In this document: in pieces, positions 49,094-56,208 of the stretch
How the letters are laid out: each line of letters begins with the position of its first letter
Numbering within the stretch: the first letter of the stretch is position 1
DNA from: CBDAQA01 sp965198865
Lineage (GTDB): Bacteria > Planctomycetota > Phycisphaerae > Tepidisphaerales > Tepidisphaeraceae
NCBI GenBank assembly: GCA_965198865.1
Contig: CBDAQA010000002.1
Span: forward strand, 1-64,000
Reading direction: 5' to 3'
DNA length: 64,000 nucleotides
Program-made: the position numbers and the translations under genes
The notes under the pieces: generated by a model
Told to the model about the DNA's origin: nothing
What the model saw: only the letters and a program-made list of their open reading frames with translations
Database searches by the model: none

Positions 49094-50518
49094 TCACCGC
49101 TTGCCGGGGCGTCGCGCCGCGCGGTAGGCCGCCAGCTTGCGGCGGCGGTCGGCGACGCGCTGGGCCTCTGCCATGGGCGTGTAGCTGACGCCGGCGAGGC
49201 GCACGGCGTTCGTGTAGGAGCCGAAGTAGTACTTGGCCGCCTCGTACAGGGGCAGGCGGTGGCGCTTGATGGGCTGGTAGCGCAGGTCCTCGCCGCGGGC
49301 GTGCAGGTCGCGGAGCGTGCCGAGGACCATCGCCTCGGTCCAGTGCCGCAGCGGCGGCAGCGGGGGGTAGGGGATGCCGGCGGCGCGGACGGCCAACTCG
49401 TACGAGCCGTACCGCCGGCGGGCGGCGTTCAGCAGTCGCGGCTCCGAGCGGTTCAGGGCGGTGTAGCGCAGGTCCTTCCCCTGCCGCTCCAGCGTCTGGA
49501 GGCGGGCGAGGATCTCGGCGGCGGGCATGGGCTCGGCGTAGGTGCGGGCGATCGCGTCGTAGTCGACGCCGGCCGCCTCGACGGCCCGGCGGTACGACCC
49601 GAACCGGCGGGCGGCGGCGCGCACCAGGTACGAGTTGCTGGCCCGCATCCGCGTGGGGGCGAGCGCGTTGACGTCGCGCTTGGCCATCTTGCGCAGGGCG
49701 TCGATCACGCGGTCGCGGCTCCAGATGCGGTAGGGCGGGGGCCGCAGCGCCGCCGGCATCACGCCCGCCGCCCGCGCCGCGGCGGGGTAGGAGCCGAACA
49801 GGTCCTTCGCCGCCCGGGGCAGGTAGGACTGCTTCGCCCGGACCGACCGGGCCCACAGGCCGACGCCGTCGCGCTTGAGGCGCCTGATCTCGGAGACGAC
49901 GCGCTTGCCGTTCCAGGTGCGCTGCGGGCGGGTGCGGACCTCGAGGTAGTTCAGGCCGGCCGCCTCGACGGCCTTGCGGTAGTTGCCGAAGTAGCGGTAG
50001 GCGGCCGTCACCAGCTCTGGCCGGTCGCGACCGATGGCGGCGGGGTGGAGCGGGGCGCGCTGGCGGCGCAGGCGGCGGAGCTCGCGGACGACCGCCTCGC
50101 GGCTCCACCGCTGGGGGTCCTGCAGCCGGACGTTCGCGTAGTCGAGCCCCGCCGCCTCGATGGCGGCCCTGTACGATCCGAACCAGTGGACGGCGGCGGC
50201 GAAGAGCTGCGACTCGGTCACCCGGATCCCGCGCGAGTTGATCACCCCGCCCGCCTTGGCGATCGCGCGCAGCCGCTTGATGATGGTCGGCCGGTCCCAC
50301 TTCCCGCCCCGCCGCCGGGCGACCGAGGCGTAGTCGATCCCAGCCGCCTCGACGGCCTGCCGGTACGACTTGAACGCCTGGCAGGCGGACCGGTACGTGG
50401 CGGTCCCGCGCTGGCCGGTGAACGACAGGTCGGCCCCGCGTCGCTTCAACCGCTTCAACTGCGCGATCACGGCGTCGCCCGTCGGAGTGGCCGTTGCGTT
50501 GTCGGGATACTTCGCCAT
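49094..50518 (-). CDS. Seven tandem homing-endonuclease-associated repeats, DNA-binding-like protein
   Basis: A 474-residue basic protein made of seven units of about 63-65 residues. Each begins with Trp (five of seven: KWDRPTII, RWSREAVV, TWNGKRVV, IWSRDRVI, HWTEAMVL), has a helix ..L..L...G..L, and ends with a motif like FGSYRRAVEAAGVDY. This is the repeat found next to HNH/homing nucleases (HNH_repeat-like), thought to bind DNA. No nuclease domain is attached. ATG 50518 is preferred: TCTAAT at 50543-50548 could be its -10 and GGGGG lies before the start. The array fills the protein, with a basic tail (RRKLAAYRAARRPGKR). Confidence 0.78.
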   Translation of the reverse strand: MAKYPDNATATPTGDAVIAQLKRLKRRGADLSFTGQRGTATYRSACQAFKSYRQAVEAAGIDYASVARRRGGKWDRPTIIKRLRAIAKAGGVINSRGIRVTESQLFAAAVHWFGSYRAAIEAAGLDYANVRLQDPQRWSREAVVRELRRLRRQRAPLHPAAIGRDRPELVTAAYRYFGNYRKAVEAAGLNYLEVRTRPQRTWNGKRVVSEIRRLKRDGVGLWARSVRAKQSYLPRAAKDLFGSYPAAARAAGVMPAALRPPPYRIWSRDRVIDALRKMAKRDVNALAPTRMRASNSYLVRAAARRFGSYRRAVEAAGVDYDAIARTYAEPMPAAEILARLQTLERQGKDLRYTALNRSEPRLLNAARRRYGSYELAVRAAGIPYPPLPPLRHWTEAMVLGTLRDLHARGEDLRYQPIKRHRLPLYEAAKYYFGSYTNAVRLAGVSYTPMAEAQRVADRRRKLAAYRAARRPGKR

Positions 50519-50750
50519 TCGGGCCCCCAGGGTCGGCCGCATTAGAGCAACGTTTCGCAGCGTGGCAAGTGTCGGTCGCCTTGAGCACAGGCGGGCGGGA
50601 AAGTCCCCACGCCATGGTCGCGGCTGGTGATTGGCAACGGCTCGGCCCGTGCGGCGGTTCGCCTTTGACGAGTGGAGCGAAGCTCGTGTCTCGGGCAGCC
50701 ACCGCGGCGCGGTGGGCTACGCCGAGCGCTCTAGAGCGGTCTGCATCTCC
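50519..50750. other. Intergenic stretch, no gene seen
   Basis: Upstream of the repeat protein, before the palindrome at 50751. TCTAAT at 50543-50548 on the minus strand is the only likely promoter element. Nothing protein-like. Confidence 0.45.
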
Positions 50751-50823
50751 GCGTAGCGGTCGCCCCGTAGGGGCACCCTTCGGATCTGCCGAAGAGTGCC
50801 CCGACGGGGCGACCGCTACGCGG
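50751..50823. repeat. Palindromic element GCGTAGCGGTCGCCCCG family
   Basis: Arms GCGTAGCGGTCGCCCCGTAG and a near-perfect inverse ending CGACCGCTACGC. Weaker pairing continues outward (TCTAGAGCGG at 50730 with CCGCTCTAAT at 50850). It lies just after the HEAT/TPR gene, probably in its 3' untranslated region. Confidence 0.85.
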
Positions 50824-50853
50824 CAGAGGACGCTATGACAGTTGAAACCCGCT

Positions 50854-53055
50854 CTAATCCGGCGCGTCGGCTGGACGGGTCGTGGAGGGCACGTCGGCCT
50901 TGGCGAACCGGGCCAGTTGGCGGGCGACGTAGGCCGTGTCGGCACCGTTGAGGGCAGCGGCGCGGCGCTCGAGGTCGAGGGCGGCCGTCCGGTCGCCGAG
51001 GCGGAAGCGCACCTCGGCCAGCGTGTCGGTGAACTGCCAGTCGTCGGACGACAGGCGGACGGCGGCCTCGGCGTGGGCGAGGGCGGCGTCGAGCCGGCGA
51101 CAGCAGCAGGCGGCCAGCCAGGCCGACTGGTTGTGCAGGTAGACGCTGCGCGGGTGGCGGGCCGACTGGCCGTCGAGCGCGTCGTAGGCGGTGGCGAAGA
51201 GGCCGTCGGCGGCGGCGTGGTCGCCGCGGGCGTCGAGCAGGGGGACCCACTCCAGCGGGACGTCGGCCGAGGTGGGGAGGAACGTGCCGTACGCGCCGAG
51301 CTCGCGCATCGCCGTGGGCCAGTCGTCCGTGGCGCGGGCGGCGCGGGCGCGGGCCAGGTGGACGTCGGCGGGGACGGTCAGGTAGGGCAGGGGCTGCCGC
51401 CAGGTGAGGTCGGGCCAGAACCCCAGGAGCCAGACGCGCTGGGCGGCGGCGACGGCGGCGGGGTAGTCGTGGGCGGCCGTGGCGGCGGACTCGCGCGACA
51501 GGTTCAGGTCGAGCAGGGCGGACGGGTCGGCGAAGGGGCTGGCCAGGCGCGCGGCGAGCGTGCGCTGCTCGGCGGCGGGACCGTCGAGGCCGGCGGCGGA
51601 CAGGCGGTCGGCCAAGTGGGCGCGGACGGCCGTGTCGGCCAGGGGGGCCAGGGTGGCGGCGCGGATCAGCGATTGGCCGCGCTCGGCGTCGCCGGCGGCG
51701 GCGAGGGCGTGGCCGCGGACGTACCACCAGTCGAGGCGAGCGGGGTCCCCGTCACCGGGGGCGAGGGCGGCGGCGGCCTCGGCAAACCGGTGGGCGGACA
51801 GGTCGGCGACGGCGGCGGTCCAGACGGGGTCGACGTCTGGCGCGGGCCGCCGCGACGTGGGCGTGCCGGGCAGGTCGCCGAGCAGGCGACGGAGGTCATC
51901 CCGGAGCGCTACCACGGCGGGGCCGAACTTGGGATCGCGGGCGAACCGGACGGCGAGGGCGAGGGCGGCGTCGAACTCGCCGCGGGCCTGGCGCAGGCGG
52001 AAGGCGGCGACGGGGTCGCCCCCCTCGGCGGGGTCGAGCGACAGCCGGGCGAGCCCGCCGTCGACGTCGCCCAGCAGCAGGCGGACCCGGCCGATGCCGA
52101 TCGACTCGGGGTCGGCGTTGAGCGCGTCGGCATCGATGACGGGCAGTTGATTTGCGGGGGACGCGCCGGCTAACACGCCGAGGGCGGCGCGGACGGCGAG
52201 CCCCTTGCCGGCGGGGAAGCCGGCGGCGGCCGCGGCGGCGGCGGGCCAGTCGCCGCGGTCGAACGCGGTCGACAGGATCGTCCGCCAGTCCTGCGTCAGC
52301 TTGGCCATCTCGGCGGCGTCGTCGGTCTTGTCGGCGACGCGGTAGAGGGCGCAGAGCACGGTGGCGGCGAGCGCCTGGTGCGGCGCGTCGCCGTTGACCA
52401 GTTCGGCTTTCCACCGGGCGACGGCATCGTCCCAGTGGCCGGTCAGGTGGCGCTCGACCGCGTAGTCGGACGCGCCGAACCACAGCTCGTTGGCGGCGTG
52501 CTCCAGTAACGGCTCGAGGGCTTGGGCATCAAGCTCGGCCACGAGGCGGGCGGCGGCGCCGCGGTACGACCCGTTGGCCAGCGCCAGCAGCCGTGCCCGC
52601 AGGCCATCGTCGGGCTCGAGCAGGAACAGGCGGACAATCACGTCGGTCGGCCGGGGCTGCAGGGCGGCCAACTGCTGGGCGATCGCCTCGCGCGCCTCAC
52701 GAGCGTCGGTCGACAGGTACCGGTTCGCCAGCGTCAGGGCGGCGTCGAGGTCGGCACCGGTGCGCAGCGTGAACAGGCGGATCTGGCGCAGCGCCCGGCG
52801 GGCGCGGGCGGCCACCTCGGGGCGAGGGTCGTCCACGGCGGCCGAGAGCGTGGGGACGGCCCGGGTGCCGGCGGCCGACAGGCGGCGCTCGGCGGCGAGG
52901 CGGTCGGCGGGATCAGGGGCGTTCAACTGCTCGACCCAGGACTGGAGGTCGGCGGGCAGCGTGGCGGGCGGGGGTCCCGCGGCGGCCGTGGAAGCGGACA
53001 ACGCCAAGCAGAGGGCTAAGCGAGCGAAACGCGACTGGGGCGCGGCGCGGAGCAT
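50854..53055 (-). CDS. Exported HEAT/TPR-repeat protein
   Basis: A 733-residue protein with a signal peptide (LALCLALSASTAAAG). An armadillo/HEAT-like start (LNAPDPADRLAAERRLSAAG, DDPRPEVAARARRALRQIR) is followed by many TPR-like helix pairs (WYVRGHALAAAGDAERGQSL; YLHNQSAWLAACCCRRLDAA; FTDTLAEVRFRLGDRTAALD). A likely protein-binding scaffold of the periplasm. Such proteins are frequent in planctomycetes; partner unknown. Confidence 0.8.
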   Translation of the reverse strand: MLRAAPQSRFARLALCLALSASTAAAGPPPATLPADLQSWVEQLNAPDPADRLAAERRLSAAGTRAVPTLSAAVDDPRPEVAARARRALRQIRLFTLRTGADLDAALTLANRYLSTDAREAREAIAQQLAALQPRPTDVIVRLFLLEPDDGLRARLLALANGSYRGAAARLVAELDAQALEPLLEHAANELWFGASDYAVERHLTGHWDDAVARWKAELVNGDAPHQALAATVLCALYRVADKTDDAAEMAKLTQDWRTILSTAFDRGDWPAAAAAAAGFPAGKGLAVRAALGVLAGASPANQLPVIDADALNADPESIGIGRVRLLLGDVDGGLARLSLDPAEGGDPVAAFRLRQARGEFDAALALAVRFARDPKFGPAVVALRDDLRRLLGDLPGTPTSRRPAPDVDPVWTAAVADLSAHRFAEAAAALAPGDGDPARLDWWYVRGHALAAAGDAERGQSLIRAATLAPLADTAVRAHLADRLSAAGLDGPAAEQRTLAARLASPFADPSALLDLNLSRESAATAAHDYPAAVAAAQRVWLLGFWPDLTWRQPLPYLTVPADVHLARARAARATDDWPTAMRELGAYGTFLPTSADVPLEWVPLLDARGDHAAADGLFATAYDALDGQSARHPRSVYLHNQSAWLAACCCRRLDAALAHAEAAVRLSSDDWQFTDTLAEVRFRLGDRTAALDLERRAAALNGADTAYVARQLARFAKADVPSTTRPADAPD

Positions 53056-53202
53056 CGAGCTGGAATGGTATCGGAACTACGCCACGCGTGGACGGGACAA
53101 TTGTCAGCCGACCGCGATGGCGCAAGCGACTGCCATGGCCCGCGTGCGCGTCGTGGGCCGTGGCCCGGCGGGGCGGCCGTTCCACCGCCGTCGGGTTGGG
53201 AC

Positions 53203-53208
53203 TATCAT
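53203..53208 (+). promoter_or_regulatory. -10 box with leaderless spacing before the DUF3467 gene
   Basis: TATCAT, six bases, then GTG at 53215; TTCCAC at 53180-53185 is a weak -35 at 17 bases. No Shine-Dalgarno. Confidence 0.48.
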
Positions 53209-53214
53209 CCGGCC

Positions 53215-53859
53215 GTGAACGACGACGCCAGCCCCGAGCAGCCGAGCAACGAGGACGCCCCGCCGCAGCCGCAGGTGGAGGCGTTCAACCATGCGCCCGT
53301 CGCGGCCCGGGTGCCGGAGCGGATCGGGCGGGGGGCGTTCTGCACGGGGCAGATGATCCTGGACGGGCCGAAGGAGTTCGTGATCGACTTCGTGCAGAAC
53401 CTGACCCGGCCGTTCCAGGTGGTGCAGCGGGTGGTGCTGGCTCCCAGCACCGCGGCGGAGTTGGCCGAGGTGCTCCGGCAGAACGTCGCGGGTTACACGC
53501 AGAAGTTCGGTGCCCCGACGGTGGTCCCGCGGCCGGCGAACCCGCGTCGCCCGACGCTGGCCGAGGTGTATGAGAACTTCCGCATCGCCGACGACCAGCT
53601 CAGCGGCAGCTACGCCAACGCGATCCTGGTGGGCCACTCGGCGACGGAGTTCTTCATGGATTTCATCACGGGGTTCTACCCGACGTCGGCCGTGTCGGCG
53701 CGGATCTTCATGGCTGCCCCGCAGATCCCGCCATTCATCACCGCCCTGACGGCCAGCCTGACCCAGCATGCCCAGCGGTTCGGCGGGGCACAACCGCAGC
53801 ACCAGCCGCCGCCGCAGCATCATCCCGGGCCGACGGAGCCGCCGCACACGGGGCAGTGA
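53215..53859 (+). CDS. Tandem DUF3467 protein
   Basis: A 214-residue protein with two copies of the small DUF3467 fold. The first is FCTGQMILDGPKEFVIDFVQ followed by VVQRVVLAPSTAAELAEVLR (residues about 40-102). The second is YANAILVGHSATEFFMDFIT followed by SARIFMAAPQIPPFITALTA (about 128-195). The ends are Pro/Gln/His-rich. DUF3467 usually occurs once per protein of about 100 residues; its function is unknown. GTG 53215 is used because the longer frame is not protein-like and a -10 box precedes it. Confidence 0.82.
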   Translation: MNDDASPEQPSNEDAPPQPQVEAFNHAPVAARVPERIGRGAFCTGQMILDGPKEFVIDFVQNLTRPFQVVQRVVLAPSTAAELAEVLRQNVAGYTQKFGAPTVVPRPANPRRPTLAEVYENFRIADDQLSGSYANAILVGHSATEFFMDFITGFYPTSAVSARIFMAAPQIPPFITALTASLTQHAQRFGGAQPQHQPPPQHHPGPTEPPHTGQ

Positions 53860-53936
53860 AGCGACAGCTCCTCTTTGGTTGGTGGACGCATGGCGGGGGC
53901 AACCCACGGCGGCGCCGTTGGGCCCGTGGGGGTCGA

Positions 53937-54284
53937 TCACCGGCTCCTCATGGCGGGCAGTTCCGACCCCGGTCGTCGCGGCAGCAGTCGCCGGCGGGCG
54001 TGGATTGCACCCCATAGGGCCGGCACCAGGAAGCAGCCGCCCAGCACCTGTCCGAACCTGAGCAGCTTCACGCGGTCGCTGATGGCCCCGTCGGGCGCGG
54101 TCTGCTGCACGCTGACGGCCAGGCCGGCGGGGCCGGTGTAGATCGTCGTCTCGTTGGGCGACTTGGCCCCCATGTGCAGGACGGTGTCGGAGTGGCCGTG
54201 GTTGGCCCTGACCCAGAGGACGCCGACCACGATGGCGGCGACGAGCGAGAGGATGGCAACGCTGGCGAAGAGTCGGTTGAGCAC
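53937..54284 (-). CDS. Small planctomycete-type membrane protein
   Basis: A 115-residue protein from GTG 54284. It has an N-terminal helix (LFASVAILSLVAAIVVGVLW), an external loop (HSDTVLHMGAKSPNETTIYT) and a second helix (VLGGCFLVPALWGAIHARRR). This layout, a helix, a short exterior beta part and a second helix, recurs among small planctomycete proteins of unknown role. A perfect TATAAT six bases before the GTG supports the start. Confidence 0.7.
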   Translation of the reverse strand: MLNRLFASVAILSLVAAIVVGVLWVRANHGHSDTVLHMGAKSPNETTIYTGPAGLAVSVQQTAPDGAISDRVKLLRFGQVLGGCFLVPALWGAIHARRRLLPRRPGSELPAMRSR

Positions 54285-54290
54285 GGGGCG

Positions 54291-54296
54291 ATTATA
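54291..54296 (-). promoter_or_regulatory. Consensus -10 box with leaderless spacing
   Basis: TATAAT on the minus strand, six bases (CGCCCC) before the GTG at 54284. Confidence 0.55.
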
Positions 54297-54401
54297 TTGG
54301 ACGCCGCAACCGCTTGGATATGCCGTAATCCGATCGGCGCGCGATTGCCGGAGCGAGCGTGTCTTCGGCTGCGGTACGCCAGTTGCCGGTCCGCTCGGCA
54401 C

Positions 54402-54752
54402 ATGGACTACGAAACGGACGACCTGCTGGTCCGCGTGGTGGACGGGATCACCATCGTCCGGCTGCGGAACGCCGACATCACCGGCACGCAGCAGCTGCAC
54501 CACATCCAGGCCGAGATTGATGGGCTGATGGACCGAGGCGTGACGAAGCTGATGGTCGACTTCAAGTACGTCCGGCTCGTCGGGTCGGCGGCGCTGGGGC
54601 TGCTGATCCGGCTGCAGAAGCGGATGAGGGCGGCGGGCGGGACGCTGGTGCTGTCGCACTCGGAGAACATCGCCGAGCTGCTGCGGATCAGCCGGACGGC
54701 GGTGCTGTTCCAGCTCGCCGCCGACCCGCGGGAGGGGCGGAAACTGTTCTGA
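54402..54752 (+). CDS. STAS-domain protein, anti-sigma-factor antagonist type
   Basis: A 116-residue STAS fold: ITIVRLRNADITGTQQLHHI, VTKLMVDFKYVRLVGSAALG, LLIRLQKRMRAAGGTLVLSH, IAELLRISRTAVLFQLAADP. In SpoIIAA-like proteins the phosphorylated Ser sits in a D-S/T-S-G-L context; here the equivalent stretch is VGSAALG, so the Ser after Gly is the candidate. No kinase or sigma gene is adjacent. ATG 54402 fits the family start. Confidence 0.88.
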   Translation: MDYETDDLLVRVVDGITIVRLRNADITGTQQLHHIQAEIDGLMDRGVTKLMVDFKYVRLVGSAALGLLIRLQKRMRAAGGTLVLSHSENIAELLRISRTAVLFQLAADPREGRKLF

Positions 54753-54884
54753 CACGCGTGCCGGGGGAAGGTGTTTCGTTTGCGGAAGCCCCTGGCGTGG
54801 TTCACGCCGCAGGTCGCGAAGGCGCAGGCGACTGCTGTCCCGTTCGCGCCAGTGCGTCAAACGTGTGCCTCGCTCGGGGCAATC

Positions 54885-55481
54885 TCACCCGTGGCGGCGG
54901 AAGAGCATCACGTAGGCGATGACGGCCACCGAGTTGACCAGCGTGACCACGGCCACCTTGCCGATCGCGTCGCGGACCGTGTCGGGCAGCATCTCGAGCG
55001 GGGCGTTCAGCAGTTCCAGCGGCCGGAGGAAGAACGGCGACCGGGCGATCGGGTTGCCCAGGTCGAGGTCGGCCGACGTGGCGGCGACGGTCGAGGCTTC
55101 GGCCGCGGCGGCGAGGACGGCGTTGAGATCGGCGGCGGCCACCGGGGCGGGAACGTCGGCGGGAGCAGGGGCTGCGGCGATCGGTTCGGGCGCGGGGACG
55201 GGCGGTTCGACTTTAGCCGGCTCGACCGGTGCCGCGACAACCGGCTCTGGGATCGCGACCGGGGGCGGAATGACCGGGGGCGGAATGACCGGCGGGGGCG
55301 GCAGCGTGGCCACCTCGGGCTCGACGTCTGCCGCGGCGAGCATGCGGTCGATCTCGGCGCCGGCCAACTCAGACAGCAGGTCGTCGGCTTGACCATCGGC
55401 ATCGGGACCACCGCCGGCCATGGCCCCGTCGAGCGGGTCGGCGACGGCGGGTGGTTCTAGTTGGCTGGTGGCCTGACCCAT
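54885..55481 (-). CDS. Pro/Ala-rich protein with C-terminal membrane anchor
   Basis: A 198-residue protein. ATG 55481 is chosen since GGGAG lies 7 bases upstream. The sequence is a disordered acidic start (DDLLSELAGAEIDRMLAAAD), a proline-rich repeat (VIPPPVIPPPVAIPEPVV), an Ala-rich stretch and a C-terminal amphipathic plus membrane helix (VAVVTLVNSVAVIAYVMLF). LSELAGAEIDRMLA and the ending PLELLNAPLEMLPDTVRDA look conserved-type rather than filler. Function unknown. Confidence 0.7.
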   Translation of the reverse strand: MGQATSQLEPPAVADPLDGAMAGGGPDADGQADDLLSELAGAEIDRMLAAADVEPEVATLPPPPVIPPPVIPPPVAIPEPVVAAPVEPAKVEPPVPAPEPIAAAPAPADVPAPVAAADLNAVLAAAAEASTVAATSADLDLGNPIARSPFFLRPLELLNAPLEMLPDTVRDAIGKVAVVTLVNSVAVIAYVMLFRRHG

Positions 55482-55600
55482 GGCGCGACTCCCTTGGCGG
55501 GTCGCCAAAGTGGCGTTGCCCATCGCGTTCATCGGTGGGGGACGCGGCCAACTTAACAGCCGCGCGTCGGGGTCGCAACGCGTTTCGATCGGCCGACCGG

Positions 55601-56029
55601 TTACCGACCGAGGCGGTAGGCCTCTCGCTCGAAGGCGTTGTCCAGGTAGGCGTCACCGCCCTGGAGTTTTGCGATGAGTGACGCCAGCCCGTAGGCGGGC
55701 AGGAACAGGGGTCCCCACCGCTCGCACTGTCGCACGTGGACCCGCTCGTGGGCGCGCGTGTCGGCGAGCGCGGCCGCATCGCGACCGAGCACAACGTGGC
55801 CGAGCGTCATCGCCGATGCGCCGCCGGGTAGGAGCCAGCCAACGGTGCGGGTGAGGAACCGCGTCGTGACGCCCCCGTGGATCTCGAGAATTCCATTCAC
55901 CACGGACACTCGTCCCCCGCCGAGCAGCGTGGGCAATAGGAATGCCAAACCCACGGCCGTCGTTGGTCCCGCCCACGCGTACAGGCCGAACTGCACCCAG
56001 CGACGATGCTGCAAAGCCAACGAACACAC
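55601..56029 (-). CDS. Membrane protein with HExxH zincin-like motif
   Basis: A 142-residue protein. Two membrane segments (VQFGLYAWAGPTTAVGLAFL; TVGWLLPGGASAMTLGHVVL) are followed by AHERVHVRQCERWGPLFLPA. HERVH fits the zinc-protease HExxH signature. FEREAYRLGR closes the protein; a Glu in FEREA is placed to be a third ligand. It may be a degenerate or minimal membrane metalloprotease, or a fold relative without activity. Confidence 0.65.
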   Translation of the reverse strand: MCSLALQHRRWVQFGLYAWAGPTTAVGLAFLLPTLLGGGRVSVVNGILEIHGGVTTRFLTRTVGWLLPGGASAMTLGHVVLGRDAAALADTRAHERVHVRQCERWGPLFLPAYGLASLIAKLQGGDAYLDNAFEREAYRLGR

Positions 56030-56121
56030 CCGCTAAATTAAAGATTTAAAAACACTTGGGGAGCAGCCGCAGTTTGGAACACAGGATCAGGTTATACGCC
56101 TGTCCTCAGATAATTTCTTCT

Positions 56122-56150
56122 TTGCCGGGTATGGTGGGCAGTGGTATAGT
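56122..56150 (+). promoter_or_regulatory. Promoter of rpoN
   Basis: TTGCCG at 56122-56127, a 17-base spacer and TATAGT at 56145-56150, in an AT-rich island upstream of rpoN; the leader would be about 50 bases. Confidence 0.6.
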
Positions 56151-56208
56151 CGATGGCTAGCAAAACTTGTGCCTATTTTGGGAACCGGTTGACCTTCCGA
56201 GATCGCGT

